From Monodelphis domestica (taxonomy: Eukaryota > Chordata > Mammalia > Didelphimorphia > Didelphidae), in contig NC_077232.1 in NCBI RefSeq assembly GCF_027887165.1, positions 10,478,257 through 10,542,256 of the forward strand: a stretch of DNA of 64,000 bases, read 5' to 3'. Numbering within the stretch: the stretch's first letter is position 1; each line of letters opens with the position of its first letter. The translations under genes and the position numbers were made by a program. A model generated the notes under the pieces. The model saw nothing but the letters and a program-made list of their open reading frames with translations, was not told the DNA's origin and did no database searches. This document shows positions 11,621 through 22,601 of the stretch, piece after piece.

Positions 11621-13635
11621 AAAAAAACCCAACTACAATTGTTGCCTTTTTGTATATTCTAGAACTTGAGAATTGGAGTTTGTCAACATGGAATGTAGAA
11701 ACCCCAAACTTACAGCCTAGTAAGATCTGATGAACCCCAAGTTTTAGGACTAGCTTGTAAATTGGAGACCCCAAAGCTTGTCCTTGTACCCTGTTCCTGT
11801 GAGAATCCACCCTGAAGGTAATCTCAGGCTGGCAATTTCAGACTGAATCATGGACCCCCAAGGTAAATGACAATTGACAAGTACTCTTGTCTTAGGTAGT
11901 CTTCCCATTGTATCAGAGACCAGGAAAGACCCCACTGTAAGTAGCCCCTTCTCTAACACCCCAGCCTCTGGCTAGGATTCCTTTCCCAATCTTGATTGTA
12001 TCCTGGCACTATAGTTTGAACCCTCCCACTTTCTTTGCAGCTATGGTAATGTCAATCCTCTTTCCCTGCCCCTGGATCTCCCCAAATGGTATATAAGTCC
12101 CCCAAATTCTTTTGTTTCTTGAAATTGTCCAATCTAATGCAGTTGGCTATCCCAGGTCAGGGACCAGAGCTGCCAGAGTTCAATCCTGGGACTCTGCATA
12201 GGTGTGTGGTGTGCAGCTCTGTGTAGAGGCCTCATTCAACCCTGTACCTCTTTCCTTAATTAAAGAGTGTTTTTTCTGACTATTTCATAGTTGTGTGTTA
12301 TTTTCTCAGTTAACAAATGGAGGCCCCAGCGAGATTCTGCAGTTCCAGCTGCCTGAGCCACCCTGCTAACAAGGACCCAAGACTTGAGGTACCCGTACAA
12401 CCCGTTTGGGGTTGAGTCAAGAGTCTGGTTAGCAGAGGGGCCAGGTAAGTGGCTCTCGGAGACAGTATTTGGGAGTGACCCACTCTAATTACGGGGGCAT
12501 TACGCAGTGGTCTGTGGTTTGTGCAGAAAGCTGCAAATCCAGAGCCTACCTGGGGGCTGCTGGAATGGGAACAGCATGTCTGTGGCTCCAGGAGGTGGTG
12601 AGGGCAGCTGGCAGCCTGAGGAACCACCTAATGAAATATGTATTTTCAAGATGGCGGATGGTAGCAGAATCTGGCCCCAAGGTAAATTGGACAAAATGGA
12701 GTCTAGTTCAGCCTTATTACAAGCTCTGAGCTTGACTAGATTTTTGGGGTGTGTGCAGCAGCGTCTATGCTAGGGCTCTGGGCAAGGAGAGTAGTTCAGA
12801 GGTGCGAATGGTTGGCTGAAGGCTTTGAATGGGAAGCTGAGCTGCAGTGTGAGAGCCTGAGTGTTCCATTGAGGGTCTGAGTAACTACTTTAAATTGATT
12901 AATAGAGAAAGTGTCTTCATGAGTTGAAATGCCAGTTTTAAGGTTTAAATGGTTGTAAACTTTGGTGAAAGCGCTTTGGAGAAGCTTAAGGACGAAAGTT
13001 CTGGATTTCTTCTCCGTTTTCTGGGAGGTTTTGCTCCTATTGGATGTCTGATGGATTCCTTAAGTGGAGGCTTCGCAGTTCATTTCAAATGCTTGTGATT
13101 TAAAGGTTAGCAAATAACGCCTGAAAGTTGTGTTAACAGGAGAGGCGAGACGAGCTGCGATCCGGATATGGGAACATCCAGCAGGAGGCAAAAGGAGGTC
13201 CAGAAATTCCCAGCTTTAAAGTCTCAGCTTCCCAGTCTGGGCTATAGTTAAATGGGTGAAATATTGTCTCTCAAATGCTGTTAGTTTTCAATGCTGGCAA
13301 TTCACACCTTTTATTCTGGGCATTAGCCGCTCTGTGAGGGCTGCCATTTCCCGCTTTTGTCAAGCTGTTCGTCGATTCCAGAGAGCGAGGTTTGATGATC
13401 GCGTGTGCGTTCTGAAGTAAAGAAAGTTCATTTTTGGTCAAACAAGTCATTTGGGGTAAAGGCAAAGCTTTAAATGCTAAGGAAACCCTGAACGTCTTCA
13501 AAAACTAACCAGCCAATTTCCTCTCAAGGGGCGGCTTTAGCCTTAGACCAAAGGGGTTTGAGGCAGAGCTGAGAGAAAGGCAAACTTGGAGCCAAGGATA
13601 GATGAGAGTAAAAGGATAGAGAAGGGAATCGGCTA

Positions 13636-13822
13636 GGGACTCTTTTTTCATATTCTGTCTTGGAATCAGTACTGTGGATTGGCTCCAAGGCAGAACAGTG
13701 GTCAGGGCTAGGCAATGGGGTCAAGTGACTTGCCCAGGGTCACACAGCTAGGAAGTATCTGAGGCCAGACCTCTTGTCTCTAGGCCTGGCTCTCAATTCA
13801 CTGAGCCACCTTGCTGCCCCCT
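13636..13822 (-). mobile_element. Marsupial SINE inside the LTR element
   Basis: Minus-strand copy with 'agtgacttgcccagggtcac' core; it dates after insertion of the LTR element. Confidence 0.75.
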
Positions 13823-13904
13823 GGTATTCTGATTTAAAGGTAATTCTAAAGCTTTTCTTTAATAATCCTGAGTTTTGTGTTTAGTAAGAAATTTTATGGG
13901 TTTT

Positions 13905-14080
13905 ACTTTTTTTTTATCCCCTCACTTTCCGTCTTGGTGTATTGGCTCCAAGGCAGAAGAGTGGTAAGGGCTAAGCAATGGAGGTTAAGTGACTTGCCCA
14001 GGGTCACATAGCTAGGAAGTGTCTGAGGCCAGATTGGAACCCAGGACTCAATCCATTAAGTTACCCAGCTGCCCTTTGGG
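13905..14080 (-). mobile_element. Marsupial SINE inside the LTR element
   Basis: Minus-strand copy, same core, T-run at the left edge, only about 80 bp from the previous SINE. Confidence 0.75.
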
Positions 14081-14184
14081 TTTTACTTTTTGAAAAAATA
14101 AAAGGGCCATGAATGATAGCCTGAGTTTTTAAGGTAAATTTCCAGAGTGTAACCACTACAATAGATAAGTTTTTGTTTTAAAAG

Positions 14185-14335
14185 ACCAGCATCCAGCTGT
14201 GTGACCCCGGGCAAGTCACTTAACCCCCATTGCCTAGCCCTAACCACTCTTCTACCTTGGAGCCAATACACAGTATTGACTCCAAGATGGAAGGTAAGAG
14301 CTTTAAAAAAATAAAAATAAATAAATAAAAGACCA
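14185..14335 (+). mobile_element. Marsupial SINE, 3' part
   Basis: Plus-strand copy lacking most of the tRNA head: 'gtgaccccgggcaagtcact' core and a tail of A-rich repeats (aaataaataaataaa) to 14330. Confidence 0.75.
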
Positions 14336-15494
14336 GCGAATCCCGATTGCTTTCTATGGTGAATTACTTTTAATTTTTCCTTTTAAGTGGAGAGAACTCA
14401 TCTGATGTGGCATTTTGTGAGCATTGTTTTCCTGGTAGGTAATCCTTGGCACATGACTGTTTTAAGGGAAATGGCTAGGTATGCCCTGCATTTTACCACC
14501 CCAGCTCTGGAGTGTGGGTGAGTGATTAGAGCTTATTAAAGTTCAGTTGGCAGAATTGCTTATCAAAAGGAACTTGTGTAGAACCCTGAAGCACTGACCG
14601 ATATCTCAAGAAGCTTCTTAAGAGCCAAAAGCCTGGACGAGATCTTCCTGCAACCTAGAACGTGAAGGATTTCGAAGGAGACGTCTCTAGGGGAAATCCC
14701 GGAGTCCCCAGAGTCGCTGGAACCCGTAAGTCTTGCCTTTCTTAACTGCTTTCATTTTGCCCGTCACTTTCCTGGAGCAGACTAAAACTGGCCGTTTTAT
14801 TTCCCCTGAGAATTATACTGAGCAAAGTCCCTGTAAGGTAGAAACCTAGAAAGCAGAGTTTTATTCCCCAAATTAAGCTGAAGCAGGAAAGTTTCAAATG
14901 GGAGCATTTTACCCAGTTAAGAGGCTTGAACTTAAAATCTGTTACTCTGAGAATCTGCAGCAGAGATTCTAGAGGGCTAGTTTGTGTCAAGGTAGTGTCA
15001 CAAGAAGTTAGGAAAGGAAAGACAGAACCTAGAACAATGGTTAATAACAGAAGGTTGTTTACTTTGTCCCCTGAGCATGGTCAGAGAGAAGGGCCGTCTG
15101 GGGTGGGTGGTTGGGAAGATCATTGGGAAGAGAAGTGCTATGGAGGAGAACTGCTTATGGATGCAGTCCCAAGGGCACATGGAAGACACCTTCCAAGTTC
15201 CGGGAGCTTTTCTCCCTCGTTGGAAGTGACTTCCTACTTTTCTCCTGTTATAGCGGGTTTTATGTCATCCCACATTGAAGAAAGCCGTAGAGGCAAGGCC
15301 TGAAATACAGGAATGGAGGAAGCAGAGAGAAATTTTTAGCCCTTGTGAATGAGGGAGCAGATGGAAGAGGTTCCTTTCTCCTAAGGAGTTAAAAGGAGGA
15401 AGAGGACCCGAGTCGTAAGGAAAACCTGGCAAACCTCAGTGCCAGAAAGGGGAGGCAGGGAGCAACCCGTATAGATAGTGAATTCTAAGCACCA

Positions 15495-15605
15495 TTTTTT
15501 TTTAACCCTCACCTTTCCAGAATCAATACTGTGTGTTGGTTCTAAGGCTGAAGAGTGGTCAGGGCTAGGCAACGGGGGTCAAGTGACTTGCCCAGGGTCA
15601 CCCAT
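15495..15605 (-). mobile_element. Marsupial SINE, partial
   Basis: Minus-strand 3' half with 'agtgacttgcccagggtcac' ending abruptly at about 15603. Confidence 0.7.
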
Positions 15606-17439
15606 AAGCAGCACTTTTAATAAGATAGAACAGCAAACTGATTCTCAGTACCAAGTTTATCATTTTGATAGGCAGGAAATAATGAGGTAAGTAGGATACC
15701 TTTGTGCCTAGGAATACTAATGAGATCACCTATAGGGGAGGCCCAAGTTCACTGGTAAATGAGTCCTTATTGCTAATGAATAGATAGATGTACTCACAAC
15801 TGCCCCAACAAGAGAATTATTTTCACAATAATTTTTATCTCCCGTCTTTTTGCTTTGGCTGACTCAGTAGCAAAATGATGTCTTTCGTACAAAGTAAAAC
15901 AGTTCATAGAAGTCAAAAGCCTGATGGTAGTTAAGAAGTTAAAGACGTAGGAACAGACTTGAAATCCTGGCATCTGGACCTCCGAGAAGTTCTGGAATTC
16001 GAGAAGGGTGGAAGCATTTTCAGTCTGGAGAATTGTGGGAGTTCATTTGAATTTGGAGACCGTTTCAGTTTGACGTTTAAATCGTTTCAAGGCTGACATT
16101 GCCACGAAGGCACTTGATGGGGTTTGGGGGTGATTGATTAATTGACTATCTAGTTAGAATTGTACTCAGGGCTAGACAGTATCTTAATTTTGGCCACGTT
16201 ATAGTCTGGGGCGTGGACTTCTTTATGCTTCTGTAGTTGCAGGCTTGCGTTTTTTCTGATTATTTTGGTAGAGCAAGGCAAGCTTGCTGATTAAGCGTGC
16301 AGCTGCCATAACTTTATAATTGGGCTCCAGTAGGCGTTATTGGAATGAGTAGCATGGAGTGCAGATTAAGGTTAGCAGCGTGGATAATCCTTGTAGTGAG
16401 TACGTATATGGGGAGTCGATCAAGTCCTGTTAGAGAATGTTTATGGGTTTCTCTTTGTTTTCTTTTGCAGCAATGAGGCCTTCTTGTACCAAAGGAGAGT
16501 CCACAGGAGAGAGGACGCCACAAGCAATACATCAGGACCCACCAGATTGGAAAGACTTTGGGGAAATGGGGTCCTGGTTGGTTTGTTGGAATTCTTGCCA
16601 AAGGTAGACACCTGCCGGCCTTTCTGGCCCAAATGGCAATGCGCAGGAATTTGAGGAGCGCACCCAAATAGCAGTTCCACCATTAGTAAGTCAGACCCTA
16701 TATAGCGTCACCCATTTGTTTGGGCAGCGGCGTCAAAAGGGGGGGACAGTGTCACCATGGAATCTAGGAACCCCCAAACTTGCAGCCTAGGAAGATCTGA
16801 TGAACCCCAAGTTTCAGGACTAGCTTGTAAGTTGGAGACCCCAAAGTTTGTCCTTGTTCCCTGTTCCTGCGAGAGCCCACCCAGAAGGGAATCCCAGGCT
16901 GCCAGATTCAGACTGAATCGAGACCATTTCCCAGGGACACCTTTAGTATCCACTGTGAGTCGCCCCTCCCTGACCCCTGCAGCCTCTGGCTGGGACTCCT
17001 TTCCCAAGCTTCACTGTCCTTTGAACCCTCCCATTTCCTCTTTCCCTGCCCCTGGATCTCCCCAAATTCTTTTGTTCCTTGGAATTGTCCCTGTCAGTGT
17101 GGTCGGCTGTCCTGTTCTGTCACTCTGCCCTGTAGCTCTTACCTTGATTAAAGAGTGGTTTCTCGGACTACTTCATGGTTCTGTTGCTTTCTCTGTTAAC
17201 ACGTTTAAATGAAACATTTATGGAATTCCAGAGCCCCAACCAGCCCTTCACAGCCTCTTCCTGTCCCGAGCCATGGCCTGCCTGTGTAGGTTTCCTCTTA
17301 AGGGCTTAGGAAGGAAGCCAAGTCAAGGTGCTGCTACCACCTAACTTATGGCGGTAACACGGTACTGTGGGGTCGGCTTACTGTCATCCAGCTCTGCCCA
17401 AGCCGGCGGCCTCTTGTTCCTCCCACTCAGCGCCCCTCT

Positions 17440-18070
17440 AACCACCCCCTTCTCCCTCTAGACACTCCTTGGGAATCCTCAGCTCCCTGGGGTCGAGTTG
17501 CTGGCTTTAAACTGCCGATTCAACTCTGCTGTTCCTGCTCTAATCTCGCATCTCCAACTGCCTTTCAGAATACATCTCACCCATTATCCTTCCCCTAAGC
17601 TTCACTATCCTGTTGCTGTAGAGCTGGGACCCCCCCCACCCCGCCTCCACTCTCACCTCCTGGCTCCGCCCCTGTGGATTTCACTTTAGTGCATCCTTGG
17701 TCAGTTTCGTCGGTCCTGCAGCAACTTTCACACCCGCCCCCTTCTCTCCGACAGAATCCACCCAGGTGACCCGCCTGGGCCACTGCCTGCCTCAGGGCTC
17801 TCCCCATTTCCCTTTATCCTCCATTCAGTCTCCGATGATTTTGCTAAAGCTCAAAGTCTGCCAAGCCAGCTCCTCTCTACTCGGTGAACTCCAGGGGCTT
17901 CCCATCATCCCCAGGTTCAAACACAAGATGCTCTATTGGCATCACCCGCCTTCCCCCCCACCCCCCGGAGCTTCCCAGAATTCTTCTCCCTCCCCAGGTC
18001 CTACTGGATCCAATGACCCTGGCTTTGGGGCTGCTCCATAAACATGACCCCCTCCAGGAGTTCCAGTAGG
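17440..18070 (+). mobile_element. L2 LINE fragment upstream of TMEM223
   Basis: Pyrimidine-rich plus-strand sequence with the L2 ORF landmarks 'gctaaagctcaaagtctgcc', 'aactccaggggcttcccatc' and 'ttcaaacacaagatgct', corresponding to the C-terminal L2 reverse transcriptase region. Not an intact frame. A MIR-like piece (aggaaactgaggcaggcag) follows at 18130-18235. Confidence 0.65.
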
Positions 18071-18239
18071 CGCTTAACCCTACTCTGCGCCAGGGGCGCA
18101 AAGCGTTTGAAAGCACTATCTGGTCGGCGCAATTATCACCCCCCCCAATTTTGCAGTTGAGGAAACTGAGGCAGGCAGTGGTTAAGAGCCTTGCCCAGGT
18201 TCTCGAGGGGTTAAATATCTGAGCTCGGGGGCGCTCTCG

Positions 18240-18556
18240 TTTTCTAGCACCAACTGCCAAGCCCTTCCATAGTCTGGCTAGAAGCCAGAAGCAGAGTCGC
18301 GCACGCCTCCTTCGCTTCAGAAGCAGCTTGGGGTCGCGCGCCCTCTTCCCATCGGGTAGTTTTTCAGCCCCAAAGGACCAGAGCCGAAGCTCCCGGAGTG
18401 CTTGGGTAGAATCCGGGACGCTGTAGGTTCTGGCTGAGATGGCCGAGAAGCTGCGCTTGCGCCAAATTCCCCGCCCCCAATTTATCCCTTCACTCCGCCC
18501 TACTCCCGGGCCGACCCTCAGGAAACCGGAAGTCCCGCCCCGGAGGCGGTGCCGGC
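18240..18556 (+). promoter_or_regulatory. TMEM223 promoter, CpG-rich
   Basis: GC content and CpG frequency rise sharply here. GC boxes (ccccgcccc, ctccgccc) and an ETS-type accggaagt at about 18525-18534 sit just before the ATG at 18557. No TATA box seen. Confidence 0.6.
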
Positions 18557-19363
18557 ATGGCGGGGCTGGCGCGGCGCTTGAGGCTCCTGTGGCCCCCTGG
18601 TGGGGCCTGGGCCCGGGCCGCTCTGCACGAAGCGGCCCCGGCACGGGACGTACTGCTCTTCGAGCACGAGCGCGGTCGCTTCTTCGCCTTCCTGGGCCTC
18701 TTCTGCGCGGGCCAGGGCGTTTTCTGGACATCACTGGCTGCGGCCGCCTTGGCCGGGCGCCGTGGCAGCTCCGGCTCGGTACTTTGGCGCTACGGACTGG
18801 CTGCCGGCTGCGCTTCTGTCGGTGAGAGCCGGGGTGTGGGGAGGGAGGGAGGAGAGCAGCGCAGCGGGCTAACAGGCTTGGAGCCAGGGGGCCTGGGAGC
18901 GGGCACAGCGTGGGCAAAGGGGCTGTCACTGCCCGGGTCTCGGGTCCTGCCTGGGCACCACTAGGCGGCGCTCCCGTGCCCAAGCTGCGTGCCCCCAGCC
19001 TCCCGCAGGGCTAGTCTTCCCTCCCCCTCTTCTCCCAGGCTCAGCCCTCCCTCCTCCCTGTCCTTCCCAGGCTTGCTGGTGCTGGCTGCCGGCCTGCTCT
19101 TCTCCCGGCGCTCGGTGAGATCCGTGTTGCTCCACAGAGGGGGCCAGCAGGTGACCGTCACCACTCACGCCCCCTTCGGCCTGGGCGCCCAGTTCACTGT
19201 GCCCCTGCGCCAGGTGTCCTGCCTGGCCCACCGCGGGGAGGTGCCCGCCGTGCTCCCCCTCAAGGTCCGAGGCCGCCGCTTCTACTTCCTGTTGGACAAA
19301 GCCGGCCGCTTCCCCAACGCAAGGCTGTTTGACCTCACTGTGGGGGCCTACCGGGGCCTGTGA
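18557..19363 (+). CDS. TMEM223: TMEM223, mitochondrial transmembrane protein
   Basis: Two coding exons, 18557-18821 and 19071-19363 (TGA), 185 residues against 202 in human. The product is a small inner-membrane mitochondrial protein linked to cytochrome c oxidase (COX1) biogenesis. The N-terminus is Arg-rich and lacks acidic residues, as expected for a targeting sequence. Two hydrophobic segments are visible: FFAFLGLFCAGQGVFW in exon 1, and GLLVLAAGLLF at the start of exon 2. Strongly conserved are DVLLFEHERGRFF, TTHAPFGLGAQFTVPL, and the C-terminal GRRFYFLLDKAGRFPN. The segment between the two hydrophobic blocks is shorter than I recall in human, which explains most of the length difference. 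ATG context is GGCATGG. It converges with TMEM179B. Confidence 0.96.
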
Positions 19364-19390
19364 CTCCCCCCAACCAAGCCCCGAAGGGCA

Positions 19391-19396
19391 AATAAA
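19391..19396 (+). terminator. TMEM223 polyadenylation signal
   Basis: AATAAA 28 bp after the TMEM223 stop. A very short 3'UTR is implied; the transcript would end before or near the TMEM179B stop codon on the other strand. Confidence 0.8.
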
Positions 19397-19498
19397 GAGC
19401 CGGAAGCGCAAGTCCCTCTGACTTTTCATTGGCTGGGGAGGCGGAGGGCTGACTGCCGGCCCTCCAGCCTAGGCACTTGGACGTCCAGTCTTTGGCGG

Positions 19499-22126
19499 CT
19501 ACCTCAGGCTCTTCAGGGATGGGTCAGGGGAGCGAGGCCCGAAGAGGGCGTCTGTCTCGGAGCTCCACTCGGGGTCCCCTCGCTCCAGGGGCCGGAAAGG
19601 GGGCCCTTCCCACTTCCACTGCAGCAGCTGCAGGGCCAGCACCAGGCACCACAGCCCCAGAGTCACCCAGGCAGAGGCCTGTGGGAGAGGGCAGAGATGA
19701 GGGTGTGTCTCCTGGGGCTCCCCCCCTCCCGGCCTCCGGTTCCCCAGAGCCTCCTTACTTCTGCGTCATACAGGATGGAGTAGAAGTGCAGGCCGGAGCC
19801 GGGGGGCGTCCAGGGAAGCTTCTGGGCCTCAGAGCAGCTGCAGGGCCAGAGAGGCTTCGTGAGTGGGGCCTCAGCCCATCAGGCCGGGCCCAGAGGGCAC
19901 AGCGCACCGTCTGCGCCCGGGTCCTCCCTGTCCGCCCTCCCTCGGTGCCCATTACCAGGTCACAATTTTAGAGCTCATGATGGAGGCACAGAGGGACTTG
20001 GTGCCAAATCGCAGGATGCAGGCCGACACCAGCACCAGGAAGATGGCCGCAGCCGACAAGGCCAGGGAGATGCGGAGGCCAAGGGCACTTCTGTGGGGGG
20101 GGGGGGAAGAGCCCAGATGAGTCCTGGCGCCCCCCTCCCCATGGGGGCGCCCCCTGCCCCTGCCACAGTCACCTGTGGGCATCTTCAAGGCAGCTGCTGT
20201 AGGTCCAGTAGAGCAACAGCAGGAGGCAGTAAAGGGCCAGGAGCCCGGAGACCCCCGCCACGAAGAGGCAGAGGGAGGGGGCGGAGGAGCTGGACAAGGC
20301 CAGGCCTGAGCTGTTCCAGGTGGTGGTGCCATAGATGGGGCACTGGCCATTGAAGGAGCCCTAGGGAGAGAGGCAGAGCTGGGCCGGATCCTGGAGCGCC
20401 CCTGCTGCCAGGGGAGGCCACGTGCCAGTGTGCACTGGCCAAGGAGCGTTCTCCTGGGCATTGAGGGCCAAGCTGAAGCCCCTGGGGCCAACCCCTGTGC
20501 GCAAACCTTCCTATTTGCAGGCAGGTGGCACTAGCACGCAGAGCTTCCTAAATAAAGCCCGACAGCGAGCAAGAGAGGCAAAGAAGCACCCAGTGGATGG
20601 AGTCCCGGCCTTGGACCCTTCCTAGTGGGGGGACCCTGGGCAAGTCCCTTAACCCCCAGTGCCCAGCCTTTCCTGCTCCTTTGCCTTGGCACCAATGCAC
20701 AGGACCGAGGGTTAAAAATAGGGCTACGAATGGTACGTGGACACAGCGGAGGCCTGTGGCATTGCCCCTGCTCCTTACAGGGCAGCAATGGGCAGGCTGT
20801 GCTGAGCGCATCCATCCTTACACTTAAAATCTAAGGTGCCACCAGGAGGTGACCGCTGAACCAGACCAGCTGCTCTGGGGTAACAGGAGCCGGCCAGGGC
20901 CGGCTGGAATCTGCTTCTTCCCAGCCAGGGTCTCTGGGCAGGGCCCACAGCTCTGAGGCTCCTCATTCTGCCTGGCATGGAGGTGCCCACTTGGGCAATG
21001 ACCCTGGGGCCAACATACACCAAAACTGCCGTGGGAGCCCCGGGTCCCGGGTGTGGGTGGCAAGAAAGAGGAAAGCCCAGAAACATCCGGGGCGCCTATG
21101 AAGGGATTCCCAGGCAGGGAAGAGAAGGCAGCGGCTGGGCCACCCACGCATCTGCTGTTTAGCCTCCTTTTGGACTCTCGGCAATAGAGAAGGAACAATT
21201 CCCTAGCAGGAGTAAACGTGAGGAGAAACAGCGCAGGGAGCAACAATTTCTTTAAATAAACCGCGAGGACTCCATGGTGGTGGCCAGCGAGGTCACTTCT
21301 GGACCTCCTTCCCCCCCCCCCCCCCAGTTTCCCTTGCTGGAGGGAAGGTCTCAGGCTCCACTGTCTCAGGAGGTCCAGGCCAGCAAAGCGGGGGAGCTTC
21401 TCGGACACTCCCAGGGTAGTGACTCTTTTTCCTGCTCAGCCTCTAGGCAGATCTCCTGGGTTAAGTGAAGATCCAGTTCCAATCCGTTCTTTAATTCTCT
21501 CCGACAAACAGGGAAGAGAAACTGGTGTAGGGGGAGGGGCTGCTCCTTGGAGCCTTTGCTGTTGGGAGGGGCCAACTGGTGAAGAGGGGGCCGCCCAAGG
21601 GGGCCCCCCACCCCGTATTTCACGGGAGGATAACTGCGACTCCCAAATAGGGCAGAGAGGGATCCACGTGACCACTCAGGGGCTACATTAGTCCAACGAG
21701 CTGGGCAAGGTATAGCTCAAACTCCTATAGAGGGAGAAACCCGAGGACGAGAGAGAATCGCCCTGAGACATGTAGCCCCACTTCCTGAGCATGGGGTGGG
21801 AGGAGGGGGGGGGCGGCTGAGAGACCATTGAGTCTCAGGCCAGGGGGAGAGAAGAGACCTTAGTGACCACAGCCCATCCCCCCAAGCTGTCCAGAGAGAG
21901 AAACAGACCAGGGGAGTGACTGGAGGCTACTTACTGCTTCACTGCCCAGAGGGAAACTGAGGCCGGGAAAAGGGAGTGACCGTAGTCACTACAGCACGCC
22001 CACCCCACAGCCCTCGCCCCGCGGCCCCACCTGCGTCCGGAAGACTGCGGCGGCCACCACGGCCCCGGCCAGGAAAGCGGCGGCGAAGAGCACGAGCTCG
22101 GCGCGGTGCAGCCCGGGGAGCGCCAT
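19499..22126 (-). CDS. TMEM179B: TMEM179B, four-pass membrane protein
   Basis: Five coding exons on the minus strand: 22031-22126, 20173-20360, 19956-20090, 19759-19837, 19499-19678 (TAG), 678 nt, 225 residues against 219 in human. Molecular function is not established; the family is TMEM179. Four hydrophobic segments are visible: LVLFAAAFLAGAVVAAAVF in exon 1, GVSGLLALYCLLLLLYW in exon 2, LSAAAIFLVLVSACIL in exon 3 and VTLGLWCLVLALQLLQW in exon 5. The loop after segment 1 has a possible N-glycosylation site (WNSSG). The tail ends with the conserved FRPLERGDPEWSSETDAL. The exon 4 acceptor (CTGCAG before CTGCTCTGAGG) gives CCSEAQK where human has SCSEAQK. Phases agree throughout. Its promoter overlaps the TAF6L 3'UTR. 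Confidence 0.96.
20583..20722 (+). mobile_element. Marsupial SINE in TMEM179B intron 1
   Basis: Plus-strand copy, moderately diverged: 'accctgggcaagtcccttaac' core, 'caatgcacaggaccgagggtt' tail. Opposite to the gene's direction. Confidence 0.7.
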
Positions 22127-22237
22127 GGCCGCCCCACCTGGCCCAGACCCCGCCCAGCCCGCGCTTCCGCGCGCCCTAACCGCCTCCCTCCGCACGCACA
22201 CGTCTTTACGCCGTCCCACGGCGGCTTCAGGTAAACA
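22031..22237 (-). promoter_or_regulatory. TMEM179B promoter/5' CpG-rich segment
   Basis: CpG-dense DNA surrounds the TMEM179B ATG (22126) and runs into the TAF6L 3'UTR. No TATA. The space between TAF6L poly(A) signal (22238-22243) and this ATG is only about 110 bp, so promoter elements must lie in or beside the TAF6L 3' end. Confidence 0.5.
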
Positions 22238-22243
22238 TTTATT
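22238..22243 (-). terminator. TAF6L polyadenylation signal
   Basis: TTTATT on the plus strand, AATAAA on the minus strand, 359 bp after the TAF6L stop. Confidence 0.75.
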
Positions 22244-22601
22244 TATAAACGTCCCGCCCCCTCGGGATCGCTCCGCCACTTCCCTATCCTCGGCCTCGAG
22301 GCCTGGCCCACCTCCTGGATGGGCGGCACCAGCAGTCTCGGGCCAAAAGGACCCACTGCGAGACCTGGCGCGGCCGGTTCTGCTAACCGAGTTAATCAGC
22401 GAAGTTGGAGAGGAGCAAGAGCGAGAGGCGGGGCCTCCGAGGGCGCCGCCCCACCCCGCCCCCTCTTGGAGGGAGGCAGCATTCGTAGTAATCTGCGGAG
22501 GAGGGGCCCCAAGGGGGCGTGGCCTAGGGTAGGCACGCTCTCCCAGCAGCAGATGGAGCGAATAGTGGGAACCCCCGAGGACGCTGCCCGGTCCCGCCCC
22601 C

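Larger units (their letters stand above)
9709..11680. other. NXF1 3'UTR and intergenic DNA
   Basis: Holds the NXF1 3'UTR to about 10.2 kb, then unannotated DNA with no exon-like blocks, and one SINE at 11466-11620. Small open frames here show no homology that I recognise. Confidence 0.6.
11681..17201 (+). mobile_element. Endogenous LTR retroelement, both LTRs present, broken
   Basis: Two related LTRs flank the element: 5' LTR at 11681-12315 and 3' LTR at 16750-17201, both starting TGTCA and ending GTTAACA. A primer-binding site at 12318-12335 resembles the tRNA-Gln type, and a polypurine tract (16735-16746) sits just before the 3' LTR. The 4.4 kb interior has no gag, pol or env that I can recognise and carries four SINE insertions, so it is an old, broken or non-autonomous copy. 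No clear target-site duplication was seen. Confidence 0.75.

Noticed and set aside
18557-18964. TMEM223 as a single-exon 135-codon gene
   Set aside because: The frame past 18821 is intron; a GT donor there and the CAG acceptor at 19070 join to the conserved second half of TMEM223.
17877-18983. 368-codon open frame on the minus strand
   Set aside because: It spans an L2 fragment, the TMEM223 promoter and antisense of TMEM223 exon 1. No coherent domain; a GC-rich shadow.
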